Shown here piece by piece: positions 1 through 9,302 of a DNA stretch of 64,000 bases (position 1 is its first letter; the number at the start of each line of letters is the position of its first letter). Made by a program: the position numbers and the translations under genes. Where the stretch lies: positions 62,001 through 126,000 of the forward strand of contig NZ_AVFK01000019.1 of assembly GCF_000936425.1 (NCBI RefSeq), read 5' to 3'. Below the pieces are notes generated by a model that saw only the letters and a program-made list of their open reading frames with translations, was not told the origin of the DNA and made no database searches. Source of the stretch: Skermanella aerolata KACC 11604 (GTDB lineage: Bacteria > Pseudomonadota > Alphaproteobacteria > Azospirillales > Azospirillaceae).

Positions 1-263
1 CGGCGACTCATGACGGCGCGTTCCCCGGGCGGAGCACCGGTGAAGCTCTTGCCGTCATAGAGGATATCGCCGGCCGCCGGCTCGATCAGCCCGATCATGT
101 GCTTCAGCAGGGTGCTCTTGCCGCAGCCGCTCGCTCCCATGATGACGAAGATGTCGCCGGCGGGAACTTTGAAGCCGATATCGCGCTGCACGACGAAACC
201 GCCGAAGGCCATGGTCAATCCGTCCACCGCGATCCTGGGCTCGGCTGTCTCCGATGATGCCAT
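1..263 (-). CDS. mlaF: MlaF-like lipid ABC transporter ATPase (partial, N-terminal part)
   Basis: This is the first ~87 codons of an ABC ATPase; the rest lies left of the window. The reverse strand reads MASSETAEPRIAVDGL from position 263, followed by a Walker A loop (MGASGCGKST) near residue 40. A long stretch typical of MlaF/Ttg2A ATPases follows (HMIGLIEPAAGDILYDG). The start codon lies two bases after the stop of the MlaE-like permease gene, so the two are co-transcribed and probably coupled. MlaF energises phospholipid or other lipid movement between the outer and inner membranes. The permease partner makes this assignment more secure than the ATPase fragment alone. Signature and Walker B motifs are not visible because of the truncation. 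Confidence 0.85.
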   Translation of the reverse strand, partial: MASSETAEPRIAVDGLTMAFGGFVVQRDIGFKVPAGDIFVIMGASGCGKSTLLKHMIGLIEPAAGDILYDGKSFTGAPPGERAVMSR

Positions 264-265
264 CG

Positions 266-1453
266 TCAGATGCCCAGCAGGTTGGTCATGACGGCAAAGA
301 TCGCATCGACCACGATGATGAGCACGATGGAGGTCACGACGGCCGAGGTCGCGGCCAAGCCGACCGCCTGCGCGCTGCGGCCCGCCTGCATGCCGCGCAA
401 GGTCCCGGCAAAAGCCACCAGCATTCCGAACACCACGCTCTTGCTGAAACCGACCCAGAAATGGATCATGTGGACGCCGTTCTCGGTCTGGGTGATATAG
501 GCGGAACCCGACAGACCCAGCATGGTGGTCCCGACGATGTAGCCGCCCAGTATTCCCAGGAAGCACGAATAGACGAACAGCAGCGGCATCATCAGCGCCA
601 AGGCCAGGACGCGCGGCAGCACCAGGAAGTCGATCGGCGAAATGCCGATGGTGGACAGGGCGTCGATCTCCTCGTTGCCCTGCATCGTGCCGAGCTGGGC
701 GGCATAGGCGGCGCCGATCCGGCCGGCCAGGACGATGCCGGTCATCAGCGCCGCCATCTCCCGCGTCATGGCGAGCCCGACCAGATTGGCGACGTAGATA
801 TCGGCGCCGAACTGCCGGAGCTGGATCGCACCGACGAAGGCGACGGTCAACCCGATCAGCAGCGAGACGATGGTGACGATGGGCAGGGAAGCCGCACCCG
901 CGTCCTGGAGCGCCTGGAGGAAGTCGACCCGGCGGAACCTTGCCCGGCCGATCGTCAGCCGTCCCAGCGCCAGCACGATCTCGCCTAAAAAAGCGATCGC
1001 CTGATCCAGGCCGCGCCAGCCCTCCAGCACGGAGCGGCCGACACGGACCGGCAGGGATTCGTCGCCGTCTCCGCGCGCCGCATCGGCCTTGACCGGAACC
1101 GCACGGGCAAGCTTCAGCAGGCGGGGCACGCCCGCGGGCAGGCTCCCGGTGTCGAATTCCAGGTTCCGGGCAAGGCAGAGATCGCTGACCTTGAGCAGAT
1201 AGCTGACCAGCGAGCTGTCCCAGCCCACCAGGCCGTGGTCTTCGGCCCGGACGGTGCGGATGCGCCGCTCGCCGTCGAGCAGCGCTTCGATCTCGGAAGC
1301 GGATGCCAGTCCCTGTCCAATCCGCCAGTGTCCGGACAGCCCAAGGACCAAGGCGCCGTCATTGCCGGTGCGCAACTCCAAACCGTTGCCTTGCAACGCT
1401 TTTCCAGCTTCGTCCCGTCCGCCGGACTTGTCTTGCCTGGTTGCCGCCGTCAT
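266..1453 (-). CDS. mlaE: STAS-fused MlaE-family lipid ABC transporter permease
   Basis: A 395-residue inner-membrane permease of the MlaE/YrbE family. Residues ~25-120 form a soluble STAS-like N-terminal domain (LELRTGNDGALVLGLSGHW...). The C-terminal ~250 residues carry the hydrophobic MlaE core with the family stretch LAGRIGAAYAAQLGTMQGNE and the downstream motif EEIDALSTIGISP. The ATG at 1453 was chosen because GGACGGAGTGG lies just upstream; the frame stays open further upstream but reads as low-complexity, non-conserved sequence. It precedes the MlaF-like ATPase by two bases. STAS-fused MlaE permeases are common in alphaproteobacteria. No MlaD-type (MCE) or MlaC-type gene is visible here, so those partners must lie left of the window or elsewhere. 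Confidence 0.88.
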   Translation of the reverse strand: MTAATRQDKSGGRDEAGKALQGNGLELRTGNDGALVLGLSGHWRIGQGLASASEIEALLDGERRIRTVRAEDHGLVGWDSSLVSYLLKVSDLCLARNLEFDTGSLPAGVPRLLKLARAVPVKADAARGDGDESLPVRVGRSVLEGWRGLDQAIAFLGEIVLALGRLTIGRARFRRVDFLQALQDAGAASLPIVTIVSLLIGLTVAFVGAIQLRQFGADIYVANLVGLAMTREMAALMTGIVLAGRIGAAYAAQLGTMQGNEEIDALSTIGISPIDFLVLPRVLALALMMPLLFVYSCFLGILGGYIVGTTMLGLSGSAYITQTENGVHMIHFWVGFSKSVVFGMLVAFAGTLRGMQAGRSAQAVGLAATSAVVTSIVLIIVVDAIFAVMTNLLGI

Positions 1454-1656
1454 TCCACTCCGTCCGAAATCGGGCCGGCAGCCGGGAGCCGAGCGCCCTG
1501 ACCACCGAATTGTGCACCGGCCTTCCCACCGCTTCGGGTACCCTGAACGAAGGTGGAGCGGACTGGTTTGTTCCCTGACGGGCGGAAATCCCCGGCCCTG
1601 TCGTTTCCGCGCCTCACCGGTTCTCATCCTTCGACGGCGGCTCCAGGCCCTGGCAC

Positions 1657-2598
1657 CTATCCACGGCGCCGGCAGATTTCCGCCGTCGTGAGGTCGGGCA
1701 ACTCGTCCTTCGTAACGCCGAACTTGGAGACCAGGGCCAAGTGTTCCACCGTGCCCCGGAACTCGAGGAGATGCTTGTTGAAGGCGGCCAGCAAGTCGGC
1801 ATCCTGAAAGCGGAAGCCGGATGCGCCGTAGTGGACCGTCTCGGGACCGGCAGCCGGGATTCGGCTGTAGAACGGTTTTGCCCGCTCCAATCCTCGCGGG
1901 TAACGCTCGACCAGGGCTTCCACGGCCTTGGCGGTGGCGGCATAGGCGTCGATCCTGCCGGCCCTCAGGCTGCGGCCGGCCGAAACGGCATTGGGAAACA
2001 GCACGATCTGTTCGTCCCTGATACCGGCCGCACGGGCGTACCTGTGCTCGATCGTACCGGCTACGACGCCCAGTCGGATCGTGCGGTCGATCGCGATGTC
2101 ACCGTAGGCATGGAGATTGCGGGGGTTGCCAGCCCTGACCGCCAGGCCCTGTCCCAACTGGTTGACCGCCCGGTAGGTCGGCTCGGAAAAGGCGATCTGG
2201 CGGCACCGGTCGGGCAGGATATACATTCCGGTCGCGATCACGTCGAAGCGCCCGGCCTTCAAGTCATGGATCAGCATGCCGAACTCGCTCTCGACCATCT
2301 GCACGTTGTTGACTCCCATGCGCGCGAAGACCTTGCGGGCGACTTCCGGTCCTTCCCCGGTAACGCGGCCCCCCGGCTCTAGATAGGCGTACGGCGCTTC
2401 AGCCGCGAAGCCGATCCGCACCGTCCCCGTCCTCAGTATCCGTTGCAGCGCGGATTCGGGTGCCGCAGCGCGGGCAACGGGGTTCACGGCGGCGCAGAGC
2501 AGGAAGGGAACCGCCATGGCCAAGGCAAGCAACTTGACGGGATTCAGCATGACGACGCCGGTTCTCAAGAGTTCCTTGACCCGGCACCGTCCGATCAT
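1657..2598 (-). CDS. EhuB-like periplasmic amino-acid/ectoine-type binding protein
   Basis: A 313-residue family 3 extracellular solute-binding protein. A signal peptide is visible after a short basic start: hydrophobic LLALAMAVPFLLCAAV ending near ARAAA. The mature part has the family pattern VRIGFAAEAPYAYLEPGG, GEGPEVARKVFARMGV, LKAGRFDVIATGMYILPDRC and IAFSEPTYR. This resembles EhuB, the ectoine/hydroxyectoine binding protein, more than general polar amino-acid binders. The ATG at 2598 was preferred over 2550 because AGGAGATTAACC precedes it. No permease or ATPase of this system is adjacent, so it may be an orphan binding protein, perhaps feeding a sensor such as the divergent histidine kinase at 2743. 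Substrate is inferred only. Confidence 0.72.
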   Translation of the reverse strand: MIGRCRVKELLRTGVVMLNPVKLLALAMAVPFLLCAAVNPVARAAAPESALQRILRTGTVRIGFAAEAPYAYLEPGGRVTGEGPEVARKVFARMGVNNVQMVESEFGMLIHDLKAGRFDVIATGMYILPDRCRQIAFSEPTYRAVNQLGQGLAVRAGNPRNLHAYGDIAIDRTIRLGVVAGTIEHRYARAAGIRDEQIVLFPNAVSAGRSLRAGRIDAYAATAKAVEALVERYPRGLERAKPFYSRIPAAGPETVHYGASGFRFQDADLLAAFNKHLLEFRGTVEHLALVSKFGVTKDELPDLTTAEICRRRG

Positions 2599-2742
2599 GG
2601 TTAATCTCCTGCAATTTAAGGATGACCAAACTACAAAGATATGCCCTGCAATGATACGGAAACCACCGCGCAGATGTATGATGCCATCCATGCAACGGTC
2701 TTCCGGGCCAGAGTCTCCTAGCCCAAGGTCTCCTGGTGAATA

Positions 2743-5586
2743 ATGCGGATCAGACTTGTCTACCTGCTGTTGGCCGCAGCGCTTCCGATCGTCATCTTCG
2801 CCGCCGTCATGGTGGTTCTGTTCGACCGGCAGCAGACACGCTCATGGGAAGCCGTGGTCCGGCAGACCGCTGAAACCGCCCTGAACACGGTGGACGAACG
2901 GATCACGACGGTCAGGATCGCCCTGGAAACGCTGGTCGTCACCGGCTTGCCGATCGTCGAATGGCGGGAGGAGTTCACCGGACAGGCGGACCGCATCCTG
3001 GAGCAGCGTCCGGAATGGCTGGCGTTGCAGCTCACGTGGCGCGGCGACCGGATCGTGCGGACCCGGCGCGGGTTCCAAATCCCTCGATCGATCGACGAGC
3101 AGACCGACGAAGTCTTCCGCTTCGGCGATTTCCGGGTCAGCGGGATACTGGCCGATCGAAATTCCGGCCAGGAGCCCGTGGTCGCGGTCAGCGTGCCTGT
3201 CCAGGGACCCTACGGGATCGAGCATGTCCTGACCGCCTATGTCAGCGCCTGGGCGATCAACCAGGCGCTGCGCGATCAGGGCATGACGCCGGGCTGGCGC
3301 ATCGCCGTGCTGGATAACGCCCAACGGCTGATCGCCCGCACGCTGTCGGAAGACCGCTACGATCCCGGCATCGGGGGAGAACCCGACCGGACGCTGCTGG
3401 ACGGGCTTCGCAGTGGACAACTGCACTTCTTCGCGACGAACCTGAAGAACGAGAACCTGTTCGTGTCGTCCGCCGTGTCCACCATGACGGGATGGACGGT
3501 CACCCTGGGCATGCCGGGCGAACTGGTGGAAGCGCCGGCGAGACGGACGCTGGTGGCGGTCACCGGCGGCGGCACCTTGGCGGTCGCGCTGGCGCTCAGT
3601 ATCGGCTGGCTGCTGGCGCGGACCCTGATGAAACGTCAGGTCGCCGAGCGGCGGCTGCTCCAGTTGGAACTGGCCCAGGCGGCACAGGAACGGACCGCTG
3701 CGATCCTGGAGAGCACGACGGACGGTGTGTTCGAAGTGGACCGGGACTGGCGGATCGTCTTCATCAACCAGCGCGCCCGGTCCGTGATCGCCCGCGGAGC
3801 CGACGTCTCCGGTCGCATTCTCTTGGACCTGCTGCCCGAGGTTGTCACCACGTCGTTCTGGAGCCAGTACCACCGCGTGGCGACGGAGCGGGTCCCGGCC
3901 GAGTTCGAGGAGTTCTATCCGGCCCTGAACGCCTGGTTCTACGTCCGGGCGTTTCCGTCGGGCGACGGCGGCCTCGCGGTCTATTTCCAGGACGTCACGG
4001 AGCGGCGGCAGGCGCGCGACGCCCTGGCGGAAAGCGAATCGCGCTACCGGTTCCTCGCGGAAAGCGTTCCGGAGATCGTCTGGACGGCCAAGCCCGACGG
4101 CACCCTCGACTATGCCAATGCCCGGCTGGCGGCCTATGTCGCCGCCTCACCAGCCAAAGACATCGAAGCCGACGGCATCGCACAGGGATGGAACGTCAAC
4201 TGGAAGGAGGTGGTCCATCCGGCGGACGCACGATCGACACTCGACGCCTGGCGCAAGGCTCTGGCCGACAGCACCCCTTACGAATGCGAGTTCAGGCTGC
4301 GGCGGGCCGACGGGATGTACCGCTGGCATCTGGCGCGGGGTCTGCCAATGCTGGACGAGACCGGTCAGGTGGTGAAATGGTTCGGCACCACGGTCGATAT
4401 CCACGACAAAATACTGTACCAGGAAACATTGCAGGCGGCGCGCGACGACGCCGAACGGGCGAAGCGCGAAGCCGAGCAGGCCGATCTGGCGAAAAGCCGG
4501 TTCCTGGCCGCCGCCAGCCACGACCTGCGGCAGCCGATGCAGTCGCTCTTCCTGTTCGCCGACGGGCTGGAGCAGCACATAACCGATAAGGACGGCTCGG
4601 AGAAACTGCTGCACCTGCGGCGCGGACTGGACGCCCTGAAGCAGTTGCTCGATGCGCTGCTCGACATATCGAAGCTCGACGCCAAATCGGTGACCCCGAC
4701 CGTGGAAGACTTCGCGCTGAGCGGGATGTTCGGCCAGATCGAGGCCGCCTATGGCCGAGTTGCGTCGGCCAAGGGACTGGCGTTCTCGATCCACCACCAG
4801 GATCTGGCGGTTCGGACCGACCGGACCCTGCTCGGCCGGATCGTCGGCAACCTGATCGAGAATGCGATCCAGTACACCGCCACGGGTGCCGTCCGGGTGG
4901 AATGCCGGCAGGCCGGCGACCGGGTCAGGATCGACGTGCAGGACACCGGCATCGGCATCCCGCCGGAACAGATGGACGACATCTGGCGGGAGTTCCATCA
5001 GGTCGGCAACCCCGAACGCGACCGCAACAAGGGCATGGGGCTGGGCCTCGCCATCGTCCAGCGTCTTGCCAGACTGCTCGGCTGCCGGGTGGAAGTGCTG
5101 TCAGCGTTGGGGCGCGGCTCGATCTTCAGCATCGAGGTCCCGGCCGGGACCGCCGTGGCGGTTCCCGAACCGATGCCGGAAGTGGAGCCGGTCATTAGCC
5201 CCGCCGACGGCCGCTACGCCGTGCTGGTGGACGACGACGCGATCGTCCTGATGGGGTTGCAGAGCATCCTGCGTGACTGGGGATACGACGTCCTGGCTGC
5301 GGGATCGACCGACCAGGCCCTGGAGCGCCTGCGGACGGGACACCGCAAGCCCGACATCATCGTCGCGGACTATCGCCTGCGCGGCGGCCGGGTCGGCACG
5401 GAGGCGATCGTCAGGATACGCGAGCTGTTCGAAAGCAACATCCCCGGCGTCATCCTGACCGGCGAGACCGGGCCGGAATGCGCCGTGGACGCGGCGGCGC
5501 ACGGTTTCAGCATAGCCCACAAGCCGATCACCTCGCGCCAGCTCAGCATGGCGGTGGAAAAGCTGCTGGCGGAGGCGTCGGACTGA
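2743..5586 (+). CDS. Hybrid sensor histidine kinase with PAS domains and C-terminal receiver
   Basis: A 947-residue membrane histidine kinase. One transmembrane segment lies at ~6-27, a periplasmic sensor of ~240 residues follows, and a second segment sits at ~275-293. Two PAS domains follow (about 315-425 and 430-560), the second ending in a PAC-like stretch (VVKWFGTTVDIHDK). The dimerisation box AAASHDLRQPMQ places the phospho-histidine at H593. The ATPase domain has N box NLIENAIQYT and G boxes DTGIGIPPEQ and MGLGLAIVQRLA. A receiver domain occupies ~825-945 (acidic DDD start, phospho-acceptor D876 in VADYRLRGG). The HDLRQP variant with a terminal receiver is typical of NahK/ErcS'-like hybrid kinases. 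It is divergent from the EhuB-like gene, 144 bases away. Ligand unknown. Confidence 0.88.
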   Translation: MRIRLVYLLLAAALPIVIFAAVMVVLFDRQQTRSWEAVVRQTAETALNTVDERITTVRIALETLVVTGLPIVEWREEFTGQADRILEQRPEWLALQLTWRGDRIVRTRRGFQIPRSIDEQTDEVFRFGDFRVSGILADRNSGQEPVVAVSVPVQGPYGIEHVLTAYVSAWAINQALRDQGMTPGWRIAVLDNAQRLIARTLSEDRYDPGIGGEPDRTLLDGLRSGQLHFFATNLKNENLFVSSAVSTMTGWTVTLGMPGELVEAPARRTLVAVTGGGTLAVALALSIGWLLARTLMKRQVAERRLLQLELAQAAQERTAAILESTTDGVFEVDRDWRIVFINQRARSVIARGADVSGRILLDLLPEVVTTSFWSQYHRVATERVPAEFEEFYPALNAWFYVRAFPSGDGGLAVYFQDVTERRQARDALAESESRYRFLAESVPEIVWTAKPDGTLDYANARLAAYVAASPAKDIEADGIAQGWNVNWKEVVHPADARSTLDAWRKALADSTPYECEFRLRRADGMYRWHLARGLPMLDETGQVVKWFGTTVDIHDKILYQETLQAARDDAERAKREAEQADLAKSRFLAAASHDLRQPMQSLFLFADGLEQHITDKDGSEKLLHLRRGLDALKQLLDALLDISKLDAKSVTPTVEDFALSGMFGQIEAAYGRVASAKGLAFSIHHQDLAVRTDRTLLGRIVGNLIENAIQYTATGAVRVECRQAGDRVRIDVQDTGIGIPPEQMDDIWREFHQVGNPERDRNKGMGLGLAIVQRLARLLGCRVEVLSALGRGSIFSIEVPAGTAVAVPEPMPEVEPVISPADGRYAVLVDDDAIVLMGLQSILRDWGYDVLAAGSTDQALERLRTGHRKPDIIVADYRLRGGRVGTEAIVRIRELFESNIPGVILTGETGPECAVDAAAHGFSIAHKPITSRQLSMAVEKLLAEASD

Positions 5587-5610
5587 GCGGCCTGTCCTGG
5601 ATGCCCGGCG

Positions 5611-7233
5611 CTACTGGACGCGCCGGATGCGTCCCTCGACCGCCGGAGCTACCGGCCCGGTCGTCCTGATGTATTCCGACACCACGGTTTCCAGGTTGGG
5701 GCCGTAGTCGTAGGCGTTCTTCGCCTTGGCGAACAGGCCGTAGCCATCGCCGCCGGTCCGGACGAAGTTGTTGGTGACGGCCTTGTAGGTGGCGGACGGA
5801 TCGACCGGGCGGTAGGCGCCGCCGGCATCGCGGATTTCGACCGACGAAATCCGCGCCCCCTCCGGTTTGGCCGGATCGAAGGCATAGCGCAATCCCGCCA
5901 CCTGGGGGAAACGGCCAGTGCCGGACGTGGTCTTGTCGTGTGCGCGGCTGACGCCGCTTTCCAGGCTCGCCAGCAGGTCGGCGCCCGTCACGTCGAAGGT
6001 CGCGAGGGTATTGGAGAAGGGCAGCACCTCGATCACGTTGCCCATGCTCACCCGCCCCGCCGGGATGCCGGACCGGATGCCGCCGCCGTTCTGGATCGAG
6101 ATCTGCGTCCCCTGTCCCCTGGTCGCCCACAGCATGGCGTCGGCGATCAGGTTGCCGAGGTTGCATTCGCCGAACCGGCAGGCGTCGCTGGTCCCGACCA
6201 GCTCGACCCTGGCCTCCCCGACCGGCTGGCGGCGAAGCTGCGCCAGCGGCACGTTGAGTTGGGAGACCTTGTCGGCGACCGCGGCGTCCAGCGCCACGTC
6301 GTTCGACAAGGCGACCGGCTTGCCCTCCCACGCCGTCACGACGCCGGCGGAGTCGAACGTCACGTCCAGCATGCCCAGGTGGGTCCCGTAGGAACCGGCC
6401 TGGACGACCAGCGCCGGAGCGCCGGACGGCGTCTTGACGACGGTCGGGTAAGGCCCGGCGGCCTTGTCGTTGCCGGTTTCCAGGAAGGTGTGGCTGTGGC
6501 CGCCGACATAGACGTCCACGCCATCGATCTGGGCGGCCAGCGCCTGGTCTTCCGAATAGCCGATATGGGTCAAGGCCACGATCTTATCGACATTGCGCGC
6601 CCTCAGCGCGGCGACAGCCCGGGTCAGCGCCTGCGCCTCGCTGCGGAAGGCGACCGTGGGGCCGGGGCTGGACGTGATCGGCGTGTCGGCGGTGGTCAAG
6701 CCGACGATGCCGATCCGCTGGCCGTTCTTCACGACGATGGTATAGGGCTTGTAGCGGTCCTTCAGGCGCGGCTCGCGCGACGTGTCTGTGTTGGCGCTCA
6801 GCACCGGCCACGACACGGCATCCAAATAGGGGCGAAGCCCGGCGGGACCGTCGTCGAACTCATGGTTGCCGAGCGTCTGCGCATCGGGGTTCAGCATGCC
6901 CAGCACTGTCTGGACGGCGCCGTGCTTGTACTGGGTGTAGAACAGCGTGCCCTGGAACTGGTCGCCGGCATCCAGGAACAGCGCGTTGTCGCCGCGCAGT
7001 TCCTTCAGCTTGGTCTGGAGCCGCGCAGCACCGCCGATGCACTTCTTCTCGGCCTCGTCCTTGGGCGTGCAGAATCCGCCGGTCGCCGTGATCTGGTCGT
7101 AGCGGGCATGAACGTCGTTCACATGGAGGATGCGGAGCTGGTAATCCGCGCCGGCCGCACCGGCGGCGGTCGCGGTGAACGCGCCCAGAAAAGCGGCGAT
7201 CGCCGATCCGAGCAAAACTGTCTTCAACGCCAT
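5611..7233 (-). CDS. Periplasmic 5'-nucleotidase / 2',3'-cyclic phosphodiesterase family metallophosphatase
   Basis: A 540-residue secreted metallophosphoesterase of the UshA/5'-nucleotidase family. The ATG at 7233 (GAAGG upstream) gives a clear signal peptide ending at TATAAGAAG. The catalytic half carries the metal-binding motifs ILHVNDVHAR, LDAGDQFQGT, LGNHEFDDG and the two-histidine motif GGHSHTFLE. The C-terminal 5'-nucleotidase domain contains NLIADAMLW and IQNGGGIRSGIPAG, which form the substrate-binding site. It likely hydrolyses extracellular nucleotides in the periplasm to release phosphate and nucleosides. It converges with the hybrid kinase gene and diverges from the AgcS symporter. 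Cysteine pairs suggest disulfides. Exact substrate preference cannot be read. Confidence 0.9.
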   Translation of the reverse strand: MALKTVLLGSAIAAFLGAFTATAAGAAGADYQLRILHVNDVHARYDQITATGGFCTPKDEAEKKCIGGAARLQTKLKELRGDNALFLDAGDQFQGTLFYTQYKHGAVQTVLGMLNPDAQTLGNHEFDDGPAGLRPYLDAVSWPVLSANTDTSREPRLKDRYKPYTIVVKNGQRIGIVGLTTADTPITSSPGPTVAFRSEAQALTRAVAALRARNVDKIVALTHIGYSEDQALAAQIDGVDVYVGGHSHTFLETGNDKAAGPYPTVVKTPSGAPALVVQAGSYGTHLGMLDVTFDSAGVVTAWEGKPVALSNDVALDAAVADKVSQLNVPLAQLRRQPVGEARVELVGTSDACRFGECNLGNLIADAMLWATRGQGTQISIQNGGGIRSGIPAGRVSMGNVIEVLPFSNTLATFDVTGADLLASLESGVSRAHDKTTSGTGRFPQVAGLRYAFDPAKPEGARISSVEIRDAGGAYRPVDPSATYKAVTNNFVRTGGDGYGLFAKAKNAYDYGPNLETVVSEYIRTTGPVAPAVEGRIRRVQ

Positions 7234-7429
7234 TATCCTTCGTCCCCCAATGCAGTGCCGGCTGATCATCAGATTTGTGCCCGAGCAAGCGACCGGACGG
7301 CAAGAACAACACGCGGGGGAATCGCAAAAAGGGGGTGGTTGGCCTATGCGGGCAGACATACAACCTTTTGCCCATTGATGTGTTCTCTCCACAAGAACAA
7401 GCCCCCGCCAAAGCCGCGAAAGGTGCTCT

Positions 7430-8842
7430 ATGGAAATCCTCGATAGCGTATTGAGTTTTTTAAACACGGTAATTTGGGAGTATCTGCTGATCTATGTGCT
7501 GATCGGCACGGGCATCTATTTCACGATCAGGACGAAGTTCGTTCAGTTCAGGCGATTTCCCCATCTGTTCGGGGTGATGGCGGGATCGCGGCACTGCGAA
7601 GGAGGCGGCATCTCTCCTTTCCAGGCCTTCTGCGTCAGCATGGCGAGCCGGGTCGGTACCGGCAACATCGCGGGCGTCGCCATAGCGCTGACGCTCGGCG
7701 GGCCGGGTGCCGTGTTCTGGATGTGGTGCGTGGCCCTGGTCGGCATGGCGACGGCCTTCGTCGAAGCGACCTTAGCGCAGTTGTATAAGGTGCCGCAGCC
7801 GGACGGCACGTTCCGGGGCGGGCCGGCCTACTACATCCAGCGCGGGCTGGGCTCGCGCGGCTGGGGCATCGTGTTCGCGGTGCTGCTGATCTTCACCTTC
7901 GGGCTGGCCTTCAACGCGGTCCAGGCCAATACCATCGCCGACGTGCTGGGCGAGAGCTTCGGCGTTCCGACCTTCGTCACCGGCATCGTGCTGGCGCTGA
8001 TCTGCGCGCCGATCTTCTTCGGCGGCATCCGTTCGGTAGCGCGGGTGGCGGAATGGATGATGCCGATCATGGCGGCGATGTACATCTTGCTGGCGCTGGT
8101 GATCGTGGCGATCCACATCGACCGGATACCCGACGTCTTCATGCTGATCATCCGTTCCGCCTTCGGCCTGGATCAGGCGGCGGCCGGCGCCTTCGGCGGG
8201 CTGTCGGCGGCGCTGCTGAACGGGGCCAAGCGGGGATTGTTCTCCAACGAGGCGGGCATGGGCAGCGCCCCCAACATGGCGGCGACGGCGACGACGATCC
8301 ACCCGGCGACCCAGGGCTTCATCCAGGCGCTGGGCGTCTTCGTCGATACCATCGTGATCTGCTCGGCCACGGCCTTCATCATCCTGCTATCCGACCAGTA
8401 CGACCCGACCGGAGCCACCGAGATGGCGGGCGCCAGCCTGACCCAGTCGGTGATCGCGTCGGAGTTCGGTGCCGTGGGCGGGCTGTTCATGACCTGCGTG
8501 ATCTTCCTCTTCGCCTTCTCCTCGATCATCGGCAACTACGCCTACGCCGACGGCAACATGACCTTCCTCGGTGCCAGGGTGAAGGTGCTGAACGTCTTCC
8601 GGATCGTCGCGGTGCTGGCGGTGTTCGGCGGTTCGGTCGGGGAACTTCCGACGGTCTGGGCGATGGCCGACGTTGCGATGGGTCTGATGGCACTGGTCAA
8701 CTTGGGCGCCATCCTGATGCTGTCAAAGTGGGCGATGGCCGCTCTCGCCGACTACGAGGCCGGCGAGCGCAAGGGGCTGCCGCATTTCGAAGCCAGCGGC
8801 AACCGGCATATGCCGGGGGCGCTGCGGACTGAGGTTTGGTGA
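7430..8842 (+). CDS. Alanine or glycine:sodium symporter, AgcS family
   Basis: A 470-residue inner-membrane carrier of the AgcS (alanine/glycine:cation symporter) family. About 11 hydrophobic segments are visible. Family motifs include GTGNIAGVAIALTLGGPGAVFWMW near residue 85, the FRGGPAYYIQRGLGSR segment, and NGAKRGLFSNEAGMGSAPN, the AgcS signature. AAAGGTG lies seven bases before the ATG. It probably imports alanine or glycine with sodium. It stands alone, divergent from the nucleotidase. The length is normal for the family and no key motif is missing. Confidence 0.92.
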   Translation: MEILDSVLSFLNTVIWEYLLIYVLIGTGIYFTIRTKFVQFRRFPHLFGVMAGSRHCEGGGISPFQAFCVSMASRVGTGNIAGVAIALTLGGPGAVFWMWCVALVGMATAFVEATLAQLYKVPQPDGTFRGGPAYYIQRGLGSRGWGIVFAVLLIFTFGLAFNAVQANTIADVLGESFGVPTFVTGIVLALICAPIFFGGIRSVARVAEWMMPIMAAMYILLALVIVAIHIDRIPDVFMLIIRSAFGLDQAAAGAFGGLSAALLNGAKRGLFSNEAGMGSAPNMAATATTIHPATQGFIQALGVFVDTIVICSATAFIILLSDQYDPTGATEMAGASLTQSVIASEFGAVGGLFMTCVIFLFAFSSIIGNYAYADGNMTFLGARVKVLNVFRIVAVLAVFGGSVGELPTVWAMADVAMGLMALVNLGAILMLSKWAMAALADYEAGERKGLPHFEASGNRHMPGALRTEVW

Positions 8843-8953
8843 GAGCCTGACGACCATCAACGACAGTGGCGATGCTGCTTTAGTTCAAGTTGACAGGATT
8901 TCGGAGGGCGGTCACCGTGGTTCCAACAAAAACCAAATCGGGAGGATCGACGC

Positions 8954-9271
8954 ATGTTCACTTTGGCGCTGCTGCTGTACCGGAAGCCCGGAACCTCGAC
9001 CCAGGAATATCAGACCTATTGGCATGACGTTCACGGCCCGATCGCGGCGAAGATTCCAGGGCTGAAGGGCTATGTGCAGCTTCACGGCCAGCCGGACGCG
9101 GAGGGCAATCTGCCGGTTGACGGCATCGCCCAACTGACCTTCGACAGCGAAGACGCCATGAAGGCGGGCTTCGGCTCGCCCGAGGGCAAGGCGGCGCTGG
9201 ACGACGTGGCGAACTTCGCCGATACGTCGCGGCTGGTGTCGGTGCCGGTCAACCCTCGGACGATCGTCTAA
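8954..9271 (+). CDS. EthD-domain protein
   Basis: A 105-residue protein of the EthD family of small dimeric alpha/beta-barrel proteins. It shows the pattern LLYRKPGTSTQEYQTYWHDV followed by HGPIAAKIPGLKGYVQLH, then a C-terminal strand with DSEDAMKAGFGSPEGKAAL. GGGAGGATCGACGC precedes the ATG, a strong ribosome binding site. EthD itself is required for ethyl tert-butyl ether degradation, but most members have no known reaction. It is convergent with meaB across 31 bases. Function is not assignable beyond the family. Confidence 0.85.
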   Translation: MFTLALLLYRKPGTSTQEYQTYWHDVHGPIAAKIPGLKGYVQLHGQPDAEGNLPVDGIAQLTFDSEDAMKAGFGSPEGKAALDDVANFADTSRLVSVPVNPRTIV

Positions 9272-9302
9272 GCAATTCCGAAAACGGGACGGCGGCCGGT
9301 CC

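Noticed and set aside
3492-4589. 365-codon frame inside the hybrid kinase gene
   Set aside because: Out-of-frame reading of a well-supported kinase; no recognisable domain.
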